Notes: generated by a model from the letters alone, not told the origin. Shown: positions 1-9,593, counted from the stretch's first letter. The stretch: 64,000 nucleotides of DNA from HK-STAS-PATE-36 sp964565615 (GCA_964565615.1 CAZMFO010000003.1:9623-73622), one strand, 5' to 3'. Made by a program: numbers and translations.

Positions 1-2
1 TT

Positions 3-1196
3 ATTCACGATGCCGATACAGTCATCAACCCTCAACAAATTAAAGACGGTGTAGCATTGGCTTTAGAAACTGGATCTGTTGTCTATCCTTATGTAGAACG
101 ATGGGAGCTAGACTTTAACGGCACCAAAATGCTACTTCAAGACGAAACCAGCGATTGGCAAAAACATATGACCCAATACACCCACACTCAACCACTAGGT
201 GGATGTATTATCGTGCGTCGGGATTTGTGGGACTTAGTGAGAGGTTTTGACAGTGGCTTTGTTGGTTGGGGTCACGAAGATGGAGCATTTGCCATGGCCT
301 GCGAAGTGCTAAGTGGCAAAAGATTACAGCGCATCCCCGGCAAATCCTTGCACCTAGAGCATATCCTTGCGCCGGCCAAGAAACCAGACAATCCGGTCTA
401 TCTAGCCAATCAAGCACGCATCAAGACATATATGCACTCTACCAGGCAACCCAATGCCAGAGAACTAATCCGTAAATTACGAGATGGATCTATAAAGACC
501 GACCAACAACATGGTACTCCTTGGCCACTAATAAAAGACAACAAAGAAGGCATGAACCAAGCCTTTGCCCTAATGCTATTGACCGATGTAACTAATGTGT
601 TAGATAAATACAAATGTACCCACTGGCTTAGTGATGGAACTTTGCTAGGAGCCATAAGAGAAAACAGTTTTATACCTCACGACGAAGACATTGATCTTGG
701 AATATGGGCAGAAGACTTTGACATACGCGTTATTCACGAACTAATCAATAGATATGGCTGTCACATCTTGAGGCTTCAAGGCAAGCCTGATGACGGCATG
801 ATTATAACCGTAGGCAGAGTTGGCATACACCTAGACATGTTCTTTTATTATCCCGTCAAGAAGACGAAAAAAAAGTCCTCCGACAAAATATATTCTTGCC
901 TATACACGCTATTTAAGCCATACAATACTTCAAATAGAGCAAAGCAGTTTGACTGCGAACTTCCTAGCTACAAGCCACTGGTTCGCCACGACTTTGAGGG
1001 GCACAAGTTTTGGGTCCCAAAAAATGCCGAGAAACACCTTGTGGCAATTTATGGGCCAGACTGGCGCAAACCCAAAAAGAATTGGACCTTTGAAAACGAT
1101 CAATGCAATATGAAGCTACGGGGAACGGTTGAAGATATGACCTCTGACAAAGAAAGCCTAGCCAAATATCTAAGATTAAAGTTGCTAAATAAATAG
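3..1196 (+). CDS. Glycosyltransferase-LicD fusion (5' partial)
   Basis: The frame is open to the left window edge, so the start lies upstream; 397 codons are visible. The first part is a glycosyltransferase catalytic core: an HDAD sequence right at the edge (DxD-type nucleotide-sugar site) and the block GFVGWGHEDGAF near position 270, which resembles the acceptor region of galactosyltransferase-like enzymes. From about position 550 a LicD-type domain follows, with LSDGTLLGAIRE and HDEDIDLGI, the metal-binding signature of the phosphocholine/phosphoryl transferase family. LicD proteins attach phosphocholine or similar groups to surface glycans. The adjacent downstream gene is LicC-like, so the two probably act in one pathway. 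There is only a 10-nt gap to the next ATG. The real substrate is unknown. Confidence 0.8.
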   Translation: MHDADTVINPQQIKDGVALALETGSVVYPYVERWELDFNGTKMLLQDETSDWQKHMTQYTHTQPLGGCIIVRRDLWDLVRGFDSGFVGWGHEDGAFAMACEVLSGKRLQRIPGKSLHLEHILAPAKKPDNPVYLANQARIKTYMHSTRQPNARELIRKLRDGSIKTDQQHGTPWPLIKDNKEGMNQAFALMLLTDVTNVLDKYKCTHWLSDGTLLGAIRENSFIPHDEDIDLGIWAEDFDIRVIHELINRYGCHILRLQGKPDDGMIITVGRVGIHLDMFFYYPVKKTKKKSSDKIYSCLYTLFKPYNTSNRAKQFDCELPSYKPLVRHDFEGHKFWVPKNAEKHLVAIYGPDWRKPKKNWTFENDQCNMKLRGTVEDMTSDKESLAKYLRLKLLNK

Positions 1197-1206
1197 TTGG
1201 TTGTTA

Positions 1207-2172
1207 ATGAGCTTAACTTTTAACCAATTCGAAGTCTTACAGCTAATAGTCCGTCGTCAAGGACTAAGCCTAGAGCAAATACAGGCAGAGCTATCCACAA
1301 CATACAACATAAACCATAAGGCCATAATTAGCCAGCTGGTCCATAAAGGCCTGGTACGCCGTAGTAACGATATGGTGTTACCGAAGCCTAAAGCCCTAGA
1401 AGCCCTAGAGCCTTACCGAGTAAAAAGAGCTGTTATCTTGGGTGCAGGCAAAGGCGAGCGTATGTGCCCAGCAACTAGAAATGTTCCAAAGCCAATGGTT
1501 CAAGTTCACAGCAAAAGAATCATAGAAACTCAGCTTGATGCCCTAGCTAGTGCCGGAATAACAGACATTACAATAGTAAGAGGTTACCGAGGTGAAGTCT
1601 ATGATTTGTTACTACCCAAGTACCCTCACATAAAGTTTATAGGTAACTCTCACTGGGATTCGTCTGAGGCCATTGTATCCACCCATCTAGCTATAGACTT
1701 GTTGGCAGGAGCTTACCTGATAGAGGGAGATCTTTATATAAAAGGCCAAAATGTAATTCGCCCTTACGAATACCACAGCACCTACTGCGGCATACCGGGA
1801 GAGGTAGAGAATGACTGGCATTTTTATGCTGATAGAAGTATTGGAATTACCCATTTAGCACACGGCTACTCCAACGAATCTCATGGAGTTCCGCATAGAT
1901 TTGTGGGAATTATGTACTGGAAACAAGCAGAAGTCAACAAGTTAAAGAAAGATATTGTAGATGTTGTTGCGAGACCAAATAATCAACATCGTTTTGTAGA
2001 ATCAGTCCCATTTGATAAGCAAACAAATGCCTATACTATCCACGCTCGTCCGGTACAAATTAACGATGTTATAGAGCTAGACACCTACCAAGAGTTACAA
2101 GACTTGCGTGTTCAAGAACAAAATACTCTCCGTCCAGCAACGGATTCAATAAAACACTCTAAAAACACATAG
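1207..2172 (+). CDS. LicC-like nucleotidyltransferase with N-terminal winged helix
   Basis: About 321 residues from ATG 1207 (a TTG at 1201 is also in frame). Residues 1-70 look like a winged-helix/HTH region (QIQAELSTTYNINHKAIISQLV), often found fused to LicC in oral bacteria. From about residue 78 there is a nucleotidyltransferase fold: AVILGAGKGERM followed by PKPMVQV, the NTP-binding motif of sugar-phosphate and choline-phosphate cytidylyltransferases. LIEGDLYI is the metal-binding aspartate region. By family, it would activate phosphocholine or another phospho-alcohol with CTP for the LicD domain encoded immediately upstream. No Shine-Dalgarno sequence is visible; translation is probably coupled to the upstream gene, whose stop is 10 nt away. 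Substrate is inferred only. Confidence 0.75.
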   Translation: MSLTFNQFEVLQLIVRRQGLSLEQIQAELSTTYNINHKAIISQLVHKGLVRRSNDMVLPKPKALEALEPYRVKRAVILGAGKGERMCPATRNVPKPMVQVHSKRIIETQLDALASAGITDITIVRGYRGEVYDLLLPKYPHIKFIGNSHWDSSEAIVSTHLAIDLLAGAYLIEGDLYIKGQNVIRPYEYHSTYCGIPGEVENDWHFYADRSIGITHLAHGYSNESHGVPHRFVGIMYWKQAEVNKLKKDIVDVVARPNNQHRFVESVPFDKQTNAYTIHARPVQINDVIELDTYQELQDLRVQEQNTLRPATDSIKHSKNT

Positions 2173-2199
2173 ATAAACCAGTAGGCTAGATAACTTATT

Positions 2200-2227
2200 T
2201 TGATGTTGCATCAAAAGAGCATATTAT
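2200..2227 (+). promoter_or_regulatory. Promoter, leaderless type, for the DUF2207 gene
   Basis: TTGATG (2200-2205), a 16-bp spacer and TATTAT (2222-2227) form a sigma70-like promoter. Only 6 nt separate the -10 box from ATG 2234, so transcription would start at or beside the A of the ATG. No Shine-Dalgarno sequence is present. One of about eighteen such arrangements in the window. Confidence 0.6.
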
Positions 2228-2233
2228 GTACCT

Positions 2234-4015
2234 ATGTTGCGTCGATTATCGTTCCTTGTTATTGGTGTCCTGTTGCTTCTTACATCACAAACCAAAACAG
2301 TGTCGGCTGATGTTAACGATTTTACCATTAACAGTTTTAAGGCAGACTATTATCTTAGTAAAGACGATCAGAATGTCAGTACTTTAAGTGTTTCAGAAAC
2401 AATAGAAGCTCAATTCCCAGCCGAAGACCAGAATCATGGAATAGAAAGAGCCATACCGCAAACTTACAAAAATAACTCTCTAGATATTTCTGTGCAGAGC
2501 GTAACAGATGCATCTGGTCAAGGATTAAACTATACGAGTCGATCAGATAACGACAATCTCATTCTTAGAATTGGCGATGCCGACCGATATGTCCATAGCA
2601 CACAAACCTACATCATAAAGTATGAGTTAAGAAATGTTATAACCTTTTACGAAGATCATGATGAGTGGTATTGGGATGTCAATGGCGACCAATGGCGACA
2701 ACCGATGAGTTCTGTATCAGCTAAAATACGATTTAGTGATAACATTGCTAGCCAACTAAATCCAGAAAAAAAGTGCTTCTCTGGTGTATTTGGCTCCTCA
2801 GAAAGTAACTGCCGATTTACGGATAGTGCAACCGCTAATGAAATTGAGCTCAATTCAACCGCCCAGCTTAGCGCCAATGAAAACTTAAGTTTCGTACTTA
2901 GCTTTAAGCCAAAAACTTTTTCGCCTGCACCATTTAACTGGAAACGAATTGTATTAATTGCCTTATTTGTTTTTGGATGTTTTGTACTGCCTCCAATTAT
3001 CACCTTAGTAGTAATGCTTAAACGCTGGCTCAAATCCGGACGAGACCCAAAAGGCAAGTCAATCATTATTCCTCAATATCTACCCCCGAAAAATGACAGC
3101 GTACTGGTCAGCGATGTTGTTCTAAAGCAAGAAATGCGACCTTTGGCAATTAGCGCCAGTATTGTTGCTCTTTGCATAAATGGTTATCTAAAAATCCATG
3201 AGGTAGAAATCGACCAACTCATCGGCAAAAAATACGAATACGAGCTAGAACTTGCCAAACTACCAACTACACTATCCACCGAGCAACAAAAAGTCATCAC
3301 TATGCTCTTTAGCGAAAATCCTACGATTGGCGATCGTCTTAACCTCTCAAAAAGCAAAAACAAACTATACAAAGAAGTAATTTCTTTATCACACCTAGCC
3401 GAAGAACAGGCAGTTTCTGCTGGTTATTACCCTAAAGCACCAAATAAGGCACAAAAAGAATATATCACAATTGGTGTAATTTTGATGGTTCTTGGTTTTG
3501 GACTATTGTTTATACCGCCACTGATGTTCTCGACCGCTGGTCTTGGACTATCTGGCTTTATTATTCTCGGTTTTGCCAAGATAATGCCTGCTAGGTCGCC
3601 AGAAGGAGTAGTGGCACTTGAATATCTACGAGGCCTAGAGCAATATATGAAGTTAGCCGAAGCCGATAGAATTAAAACACTCCAATCAATCGCTGGAGCC
3701 GAAAAGATTAAGCTAAATACATCTGACAATTCTCAATTAGTTAAGCTTTACGAAAAGCTCTTGCCTTACGCCATCCTCTTTGGGATAGAAAAATCATGGT
3801 CTATGCAAATGGCTAGTTTATACCAACAGCCACCGGACTGGTATCACAGCTCAAGAGCTTTCAATGCTGGTTTATTTAGTGGAGCTATAGGACAAGTCAA
3901 TGCTTCGGCCATTGGTAGCTTTTCTGCGCCTAGTAGTTCTGGCTCAAGTGGTTTTTCTGGAGGTGGTGGGTTTTCGGGTGGTGGCGGAGGAGGTGGAGGA
4001 GGTGGTGGCTGGTAG
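2234..4015 (+). CDS. DUF2207 family predicted membrane protein
   Basis: 593 residues. A signal peptide (residues 1-25, ending VSADV) is followed by an extracytoplasmic beta-rich region of about 200 residues that reads like the DUF2207 N-terminal domain (WYWDVNGDQW). A transmembrane helix lies near 240-262, then a cytoplasmic region, two more helices near 415-455, and a C-terminal tail almost entirely of glycine and serine (GGGFSGGGG pattern) ending in Trp. This domain order and the glycine tail are typical of DUF2207 (YciQ-like) proteins, whose function is unknown. The gene has its own leaderless-type promoter. Confident about the family, not about a role. Confidence 0.8.
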   Translation: MLRRLSFLVIGVLLLLTSQTKTVSADVNDFTINSFKADYYLSKDDQNVSTLSVSETIEAQFPAEDQNHGIERAIPQTYKNNSLDISVQSVTDASGQGLNYTSRSDNDNLILRIGDADRYVHSTQTYIIKYELRNVITFYEDHDEWYWDVNGDQWRQPMSSVSAKIRFSDNIASQLNPEKKCFSGVFGSSESNCRFTDSATANEIELNSTAQLSANENLSFVLSFKPKTFSPAPFNWKRIVLIALFVFGCFVLPPIITLVVMLKRWLKSGRDPKGKSIIIPQYLPPKNDSVLVSDVVLKQEMRPLAISASIVALCINGYLKIHEVEIDQLIGKKYEYELELAKLPTTLSTEQQKVITMLFSENPTIGDRLNLSKSKNKLYKEVISLSHLAEEQAVSAGYYPKAPNKAQKEYITIGVILMVLGFGLLFIPPLMFSTAGLGLSGFIILGFAKIMPARSPEGVVALEYLRGLEQYMKLAEADRIKTLQSIAGAEKIKLNTSDNSQLVKLYEKLLPYAILFGIEKSWSMQMASLYQQPPDWYHSSRAFNAGLFSGAIGQVNASAIGSFSAPSSSGSSGFSGGGGFSGGGGGGGGGGGW

Positions 4016-4073
4016 CCATTGACATAAGCCAAATCATCGTATAACCTAGAATATAGATAAACAACAATAAAAA

Positions 4074-4637
4074 ATGACAAAGAAACAAGCAGAAAGCAAA
4101 AGATTAAAGACATCCATTTTACGGATTACAAAACTAGGGTTTGCTTTTGTGTTTATTTATGCAATCTCAACTTTGGTTTACAAACTATGGGGTCTATTGA
4201 CGCCAGAAATACTAATGCAACGCTGGATAGTCACATTACTCGTTTTAAGCGTTGTTTCTGTACTTTGGTGGCATAGTAAAGGCAAAATGCTAACAGCAAC
4301 TTACTACAAAGGGTTAATTATGCTCCAAATTCTGATGTACCTTGCTGTTGCGGCCTATAGCATTTATTCCGAAAGAGGTATGGCTAGCAACTCTGTTGTC
4401 CTCTTTACAATTCCAATTGTTATCGTAGCACTAGAATACAATGGTAAAGCTCTGTTATCTACAACAGCTTTGAGTATCTTAGTTTATTCATCGGCATCTA
4501 TTAAATACTTTAAAGATTATCCAAGCGAGGGTTATAAGGTTGAGCTTTATGGCGGGTTATTTTTCTATGCTTCTATTCTACTACTGGTTGCTGGTTTATT
4601 ATGGGTCTTGATGCGATCAAAAAAGGTTGCTAGATAA
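4074..4637 (+). CDS. Multi-pass membrane protein, unknown
   Basis: 187 residues with a basic N-terminus (MTKKQAESKRLK) followed by about five hydrophobic helices (roughly residues 17-37, 50-65, 80-98, 105-120, 155-178) and a basic C-terminus (RSKKVAR). No motif is recognised. It lies 58 nt after the DUF2207 gene on the same strand and has no convincing Shine-Dalgarno sequence, so it may be co-transcribed. It could be a small accessory membrane protein; no function is proposed. Confidence 0.6.
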   Translation: MTKKQAESKRLKTSILRITKLGFAFVFIYAISTLVYKLWGLLTPEILMQRWIVTLLVLSVVSVLWWHSKGKMLTATYYKGLIMLQILMYLAVAAYSIYSERGMASNSVVLFTIPIVIVALEYNGKALLSTTALSILVYSSASIKYFKDYPSEGYKVELYGGLFFYASILLLVAGLLWVLMRSKKVAR

Positions 4638-4645
4638 ATGTAAAC

Positions 4646-4676
4646 TTTACAATTGTTTTGCAGTTATGCTTATTAT
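4646..4676 (+). promoter_or_regulatory. Candidate promoter for the Pro/Thr-rich small protein
   Basis: TTTACA (4646-4651) and TATTAT (4671-4676) are separated by 19 bp (18 bp if TTATTA is used). The following gene at 4723 has a leader of about 40 nt and a clear Shine-Dalgarno (GAGGAG), unlike the leaderless genes nearby. Confidence 0.45.
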
Positions 4677-4722
4677 GTAGTAAAGTAGATGGTGTACTTA
4701 TTAAAATAAAGAGGAGATTACT

Positions 4723-5055
4723 ATGGACGATTCTCAACTACCGGGAGCACAACCACAAGCTGATCAAAGCCAAAGTTCTGCACCTGACGATTCATCAACA
4801 GCACCAACAATGGATGCTCCAACAATGGAACCAACACCGACTCCTGTCACACCGACAGAGCCAGTAGCAGGGGGTGAAACCGAACAGCCAGCCTCAAATG
4901 ACAACCCCGTAACAGATGGAACGACATCTGATTTAGGTACAGCACCCGAATCTACAACTGCCGATTTAGGTGCTTCTGGGACAGCCACAGAAGAAACTCC
5001 CCAACCGCCAGCAGATAACACTATGCCTCCAGTAGATAGCACCAACTCTCTATAG
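4723..5055 (+). CDS. Low-complexity Pro/Thr/Ser-rich acidic protein
   Basis: 110 residues, composed almost entirely of P, T, S, A, D, E, Q and G, with no hydrophobic segment or signal peptide and no recognisable domain; it is predicted to be disordered. The start at 4723 is supported by a strong Shine-Dalgarno sequence (GAGGAG, 6 nt spacing). A Rho-independent terminator follows immediately, so this is a single-gene transcription unit with strong ribosome loading. Function unknown; the composition recalls linker or stalk regions of surface proteins, but no secretion signal is present. Confidence 0.6.
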   Translation: MDDSQLPGAQPQADQSQSSAPDDSSTAPTMDAPTMEPTPTPVTPTEPVAGGETEQPASNDNPVTDGTTSDLGTAPESTTADLGASGTATEETPQPPADNTMPPVDSTNSL

Positions 5056-5067
5056 AAAGGACTAACG

Positions 5068-5106
5068 AAAAAACACCAGTCAGATCATATTTGTCTGGTG
5101 TTTTTT
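5068..5106 (+). terminator. Rho-independent terminator
   Basis: An inverted repeat AAACACCAG...CTGGTGTTT with a small internal bulge is followed by a T-run. It closes the transcription unit of the 110-residue protein at 4723-5055. Confidence 0.8.
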
Positions 5107-5119
5107 AAAAGGTGGGTTT

Positions 5120-5500
5120 ATGTTTCGGGTTAGCAAATCAGAATTTGAAGAATTAATTAATAGAGCTTTAGATACTCTTCCTAGCAAGTATATTAGTCGA
5201 TTAAATAATGTAGCTATTATTATTGAAGACCAGCCCACTCCCGCACAAAGGGACCAACTTCATTTACACAACAACCAAACTCTCTTTGGCTTGTATCAAG
5301 GTATTCCGCTAACAAAACGAGGATCCAACTATAACTTAGTTCTACCAGATATTATCACCATATTCCAACACCCCATAGAAGCAAACGCAAACGACTATGA
5401 CTCATTAAGAGAATCTATTCGCCACACCCTGTGGCACGAGATAGCTCATTATTTTGGGCTAGATCATCAGCGGATTTACGAACTCGATGGGATGAAGTAA
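5120..5500 (+). CDS. Zincin-like metallopeptidase family protein
   Basis: 126 residues with the zinc-protease signature HEIAHYFGLDH near the C-terminus (HExxHxxGxxH), plus the preceding RHTLWHE context typical of the short Zincin_1 (PF06262-like) metallopeptidase family found across actinobacteria and CPR bacteria. The usual length of this family is 110-140 residues, so the protein appears complete. It has no signal peptide and is probably cytoplasmic. The start at 5120 has an AAAGGTGGG Shine-Dalgarno a few nt upstream. Natural substrates of this family are not known. Confidence 0.8.
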   Translation: MFRVSKSEFEELINRALDTLPSKYISRLNNVAIIIEDQPTPAQRDQLHLHNNQTLFGLYQGIPLTKRGSNYNLVLPDIITIFQHPIEANANDYDSLRESIRHTLWHEIAHYFGLDHQRIYELDGMK

Positions 5501-5567
5501 TCATTACGGATTGTTTCAAATACAACCTCTTTTTAATATAACAATGCCAATCTTACTTAAATAAGGT

Positions 5568-5573
5568 TACAAT
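5568..5573 (+). promoter_or_regulatory. -10 box, leaderless type, for the helicase gene
   Basis: TACAAT is followed by 6 nt and then the GTG start at 5580. There is no Shine-Dalgarno and no clear -35 hexamer. The 6-nt spacing matches other genes in the window and supports GTG 5580 as the start. Confidence 0.45.
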
Positions 5574-5579
5574 AATTGT

Positions 5580-8500
5580 GTGAGCCTATTTAGTGAACAA
5601 TATAAGAAGCTAAACCCTGAACAACGACAAGCAGTTGATACAATAGATGGCCCTGTTTTAGTTGTGGCTGGGCCGGGTACCGGCAAAACCCAGTTACTTA
5701 GTATGCGCGTCGCCAATATACTCAAGAAGACTGATGTTGACCCTAATAATATTCTATGCTTGACCTACACAAATAAGGCATCAATAAATATGCGTGAGCG
5801 TATCCTTGAGCTGACAAATGGTGAAGCCCGCAATGTTATGGTAAAAACTTTTCATAGTTTTTGTGCCGAACTGATGAATACTTACCCAAACCACTTTTGG
5901 AACGGTGCCAAGCTCACAACCGCACCAGATGTTATACAGGACGATATTATTCAAACGGTGCTAAAATCACTGCCCTTTAGTGATCCATTGGCTCTAAAGT
6001 TTGCTGGTCAATATACTGCAATCAATGACATCAAAGACGCCCTACGCTTGTCTAAGGAGGCTGGTTTGACCCCAAGCAAACTACAAGCCATTATTCAGGC
6101 AAATCTCGCCTATATTGACATAATAGAACCGACGATAATAGATTTACTGGATGCTCCGTTAAGCTACAAAAAGTTAGCTTCTTTAATTGATGGGATTGAT
6201 TCATTACCAGAGCAGGGGATTGACAAATCAATGTCGCCCCTCCAGAGCTTAACCAGTGTCCTAAAAGAGAGTCTGCGTTTTACCCTATCAAAAGACGAAA
6301 ACACCAACAAAACTACCAATACAGGTAAATGGAAGCAAGAGATAATCCAAAATCGTGAGGGGCTTAAGGGTATGTACAAAGAGCGAGATCGCAACCTTTG
6401 GTGGCTATCTTTGTCCAATGTTTATCAACTCTACCGCAAAGAATTGCATAGCAGAAACTTCTACGATTACTCAGATATGCTAGTTGAGGTTATCTCTGCC
6501 TTAGAGCAAAATCCTGGATTACGCTCTGATATTCAAGAACAATATCAATATGTCTTAATTGATGAGTTTCAAGATACCAACTCGGCACAAATGCGTTTGG
6601 CTCATTTAGTTGCCGAACACGAATCAAATGTCGGTAAGCCAAACATTATGGCTGTTGGTGATGACGATCAATCCATTTTTAAGTTCAACGGTGCCGAACT
6701 AGCAAATATGCTAACCTTTAAAAAAGATTACCCCACAGCAAAGATAATCGTTTTGTCAAAAAATTATCGTTCTACTCAACCAATTTTAGATACTGCCGAA
6801 AAGATAATAACCCAAGCATCGGATCGGCTCATCTTACGAGACCCATCTATAAACAAACACCTTGTAGCGGTTACCGCCGAAAATACCGACGGATTGATAA
6901 CTCATCAGATTTATTTAGATCAGGATCACCAATATCTGGAAGTCTGTAATCAGATAAAAAACAAGTTAAAAGCAGGCCCTGCCAAGCAAAGTATAGCAGT
7001 TTTGGCCCGTAACCATGAGAGCCTACGACGCATTTCTGCTAGATTAGTGTCGTTAGATATTCCTGTGTCATATAGTGAACAAAACAACATTCTAGAACAT
7101 CAATTAGTCAACACCACTTATCAAATCGCCAAGGTTATACTAGCTATCGTAAAGGGTGATGTTGAACAATCTAATTACTTATTATCTATCATTTTGCGTC
7201 ATCCGATGTGGGAGTTAGACGCCAAAGAGCTGTGGAATCTAGCCATAAACAACCAACACAAATCTTGGATGCAAGGTTTACTTGACTTACCTCCAAAAAG
7301 CCAGCTAAAAAGTATAGCAAAGTGGCTTAACTGGTTATCAACCATCTCCACCACCGAACCATTAAGAGTCATTATTGAGCATATTATAGGTATACGAGCC
7401 GGCAAACACTTAACCTCACCACTGCATCAATGGACAATTGATAAATCAAATACCGCCAACAACTATATTTATGGGCTATCAGCTTTAAGACTACTATTGA
7501 CACTAGTAGATGAATATTCTAGATATTCTAGTGGTAGGCTAGAGGACTTTGTAAATTATGTAGAGTCAGCCATCGAATCAAAACAAATCATAGCTGACGA
7601 AACACCTCTCATAACAGGCGACTTTGCTGTTGAACTTTTAACTGTCCATAAAGCTAAAGGCTTAGAGTTTGATACTGTATATTTAGTTGACGCCGTTGAT
7701 GATTATTGGAAGCCCCGTCATAAAAGCAGAAAACCACCTGCTAACCTACCACTCCAACCCGCTTTTGACGACACCGACGACTATATTCGGCTGATGTATG
7801 TAGTTGCTACCCGCGCCAAACACTCCCTTATCATCAACTCTTACAAAACAGACGCAAAAGGTGGCGAAGTGCTTTCCACACCGCTAATAAGCAACATCCT
7901 AACAGAAGAAATAAAGCAAAAACCCTCCCCAGTAGAGATTACCGAAATGCTTGAGGAGTCTATCACTTGGCCAAGTCTTTCAATAGCTGATGAAGCCTCC
8001 GTGCTTAAACCCCGTTTGCAAGACCTACGGCTGAGCGCCTCTGGTTTGCTTGACTTTTTAGATGTAACAAAGGGTGGCCCAGCACTCTATAAAGAACAAC
8101 ATATCCTCCGCCTACCGGGTATTACGACAGCAAATATGTCTTTTGGGACTGCCATTCATGACGCTCTAGAATATGCACAAATTCTTACCAACAAAGATAA
8201 TTTTAATCTAACTGAGGTACAAGAACGATACTCCGAAACCCTAACCAAGCTAGGATTGACCAAGAACGAATTAAACAGATATCTTACTCATGGGCAAGAT
8301 CTTCTTTCTAGATTGCTAACAAGTGATACTTTTTGGCTCCCCAAAGGAGCTTTACCAGAGCAGAGCATTAATGATGTAGTCCTAAACGATGTCCCTCTCT
8401 ATGGAAAGCTAGACAGAGTCCAAATTGATAAAAATCAGATAACTGTGGTTGATTATAAAACCGGAACCCCCTTGGGTAGCTTTTTTACTAAATCTCAAAG

Positions 8501-8801
8501 TCAAGCGGTCAAAGCTTGGCGACATAGAACTCAATTAGCGTTTTATGCGCTTCTTGTTAAACACTGTGGACGATTTAGTCAACAACAACACATTAAGGGG
8601 CAGATGATCTATCTTGAGGCATCCACACCTAACCAATTAATCCGAGAGTATTCTCCCTCTCAAGAAGAGCTTGAAAGACTAGAACGACTAATAAAAGCTG
8701 TCTGGAATAAAATCACCGCTTTGGAGTTTTCTAATACGACTAGTTACGAGGAGTCAATAAATGGCATCACCAAATTTGAGGAAGATCTGCTATCAATTTA
8801 A
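5580..8801 (+). CDS. UvrD/PcrA-type ATP-dependent helicase with C-terminal RecB-like nuclease
   Basis: 1,073 residues. Helicase superfamily 1 motifs are in order: Q-motif LNPEQRQAV (11-19), Walker A GPGTGKT (31-37), CLTYTNKA, motif II LIDEFQDTN near 326, VGDDDQSIFKFNGA, KNYRST, and the C-terminal VHKAKGLEF and YVVATRAK. After about residue 850 a PD-(D/E)XK nuclease domain follows, with SFGTAIHDALEYA and VVDYKTGT. This domain pair resembles AddB/AdnAB-like or the actinobacterial UvrD2-RecB family and suggests DNA end processing or repair. The start is GTG, with a -10 hexamer 6 nt upstream and no Shine-Dalgarno. No partner subunit is encoded beside it. Confidence 0.85.
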   Translation: MSLFSEQYKKLNPEQRQAVDTIDGPVLVVAGPGTGKTQLLSMRVANILKKTDVDPNNILCLTYTNKASINMRERILELTNGEARNVMVKTFHSFCAELMNTYPNHFWNGAKLTTAPDVIQDDIIQTVLKSLPFSDPLALKFAGQYTAINDIKDALRLSKEAGLTPSKLQAIIQANLAYIDIIEPTIIDLLDAPLSYKKLASLIDGIDSLPEQGIDKSMSPLQSLTSVLKESLRFTLSKDENTNKTTNTGKWKQEIIQNREGLKGMYKERDRNLWWLSLSNVYQLYRKELHSRNFYDYSDMLVEVISALEQNPGLRSDIQEQYQYVLIDEFQDTNSAQMRLAHLVAEHESNVGKPNIMAVGDDDQSIFKFNGAELANMLTFKKDYPTAKIIVLSKNYRSTQPILDTAEKIITQASDRLILRDPSINKHLVAVTAENTDGLITHQIYLDQDHQYLEVCNQIKNKLKAGPAKQSIAVLARNHESLRRISARLVSLDIPVSYSEQNNILEHQLVNTTYQIAKVILAIVKGDVEQSNYLLSIILRHPMWELDAKELWNLAINNQHKSWMQGLLDLPPKSQLKSIAKWLNWLSTISTTEPLRVIIEHIIGIRAGKHLTSPLHQWTIDKSNTANNYIYGLSALRLLLTLVDEYSRYSSGRLEDFVNYVESAIESKQIIADETPLITGDFAVELLTVHKAKGLEFDTVYLVDAVDDYWKPRHKSRKPPANLPLQPAFDDTDDYIRLMYVVATRAKHSLIINSYKTDAKGGEVLSTPLISNILTEEIKQKPSPVEITEMLEESITWPSLSIADEASVLKPRLQDLRLSASGLLDFLDVTKGGPALYKEQHILRLPGITTANMSFGTAIHDALEYAQILTNKDNFNLTEVQERYSETLTKLGLTKNELNRYLTHGQDLLSRLLTSDTFWLPKGALPEQSINDVVLNDVPLYGKLDRVQIDKNQITVVDYKTGTPLGSFFTKSQSQAVKAWRHRTQLAFYALLVKHCGRFSQQQHIKGQMIYLEASTPNQLIREYSPSQEELERLERLIKAVWNKITALEFSNTTSYEESINGITKFEEDLLSI

Positions 8802-8809
8802 TGTATACT
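8802..8809 (+). promoter_or_regulatory. Extended -10 promoter, leaderless type
   Basis: TGTATACT (extended -10, hexamer 8804-8809) ends 7 nt before ATG 8817. It partly overlaps the stop region of the helicase gene. No Shine-Dalgarno sequence precedes the start. Confidence 0.55.
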
Positions 8810-8816
8810 AAAACTT

Positions 8817-9593
8817 ATGAACACAATAGACAACACACCCTACATTTCAAACCCATTTAAAGTCATTTTTAAAGGTTTTGCGCAATTAATTATGTACAAC
8901 CAGAACCTATCTATTATTATCTTAATAGCTTCGTATGTTCTTTATGGCTGGTCGTATCTTTACCCAGAACAATCTAATGTAAGCACCTCACCACCAATTA
9001 CCGAGTCTCAGGGAGCAATCTTGTTAATAATAATTGCAATTACAGTTCTCGTTATTGTTCCACTGTATTGCTTTATCACAGTTATGCTAAGCGGAATTAC
9101 CGCCTATACTATACTTAAAACAAACAGGCAAGAGACGACAACATTCAAAGAAGCATGGAAGGCCACTTTAAGCAAGTTTTGGACACTATTATACCTAGAT
9201 ATAATTATATTCTTTAAAGTACTGGGAGGCCTGCTATTATTTATCATTCCCGGTATCCGTGCGGCACTGCGATATAATCTGGCACATATACTAGTATTTG
9301 ATAAGAACTTAAGTGCCAAAGAGTCTGCCAAAATGAGCAAAGAACTAAGTAAGGGACACTTAATAGAAATTTTTGGAATAATGTTTGCCTCTGGCCTAAT
9401 ACCTATAGTTGGCAGTTTGATGACAATGGGCGGAATTAGCGTAGCATACTCTCAACTAACACGACTGCATACTGATTCTTCGTATCAAAAAACTGATGTT
9501 CATTGGCTAAATTATCTTGGAATTATCCTAATTGGATTACTGTTACTGATTATGGTATTGATGATTCTAGCAATTGCAATAACAAGACTATAA
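8817..9593 (+). CDS. Polytopic membrane protein (DUF975/YciC-like architecture)
   Basis: 258 residues with about six hydrophobic segments (roughly 30-46, 65-85, 108-125, 133-150, 190-207, 225-255). The middle region, with FKEAWKATLSKFW and IPGIRAALRYNLA, resembles the loop-and-helix pattern of bacterial DUF975 or glycerophosphodiesterase membrane-domain proteins, but the assignment is weak. Cytoplasmic loops are short and charged. It has its own leaderless-type promoter and ends in a shared terminator facing the aquaporin gene. Function not assigned. Confidence 0.6.
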   Translation: MNTIDNTPYISNPFKVIFKGFAQLIMYNQNLSIIILIASYVLYGWSYLYPEQSNVSTSPPITESQGAILLIIIAITVLVIVPLYCFITVMLSGITAYTILKTNRQETTTFKEAWKATLSKFWTLLYLDIIIFFKVLGGLLLFIIPGIRAALRYNLAHILVFDKNLSAKESAKMSKELSKGHLIEIFGIMFASGLIPIVGSLMTMGGISVAYSQLTRLHTDSSYQKTDVHWLNYLGIILIGLLLLIMVLMILAIAITRL

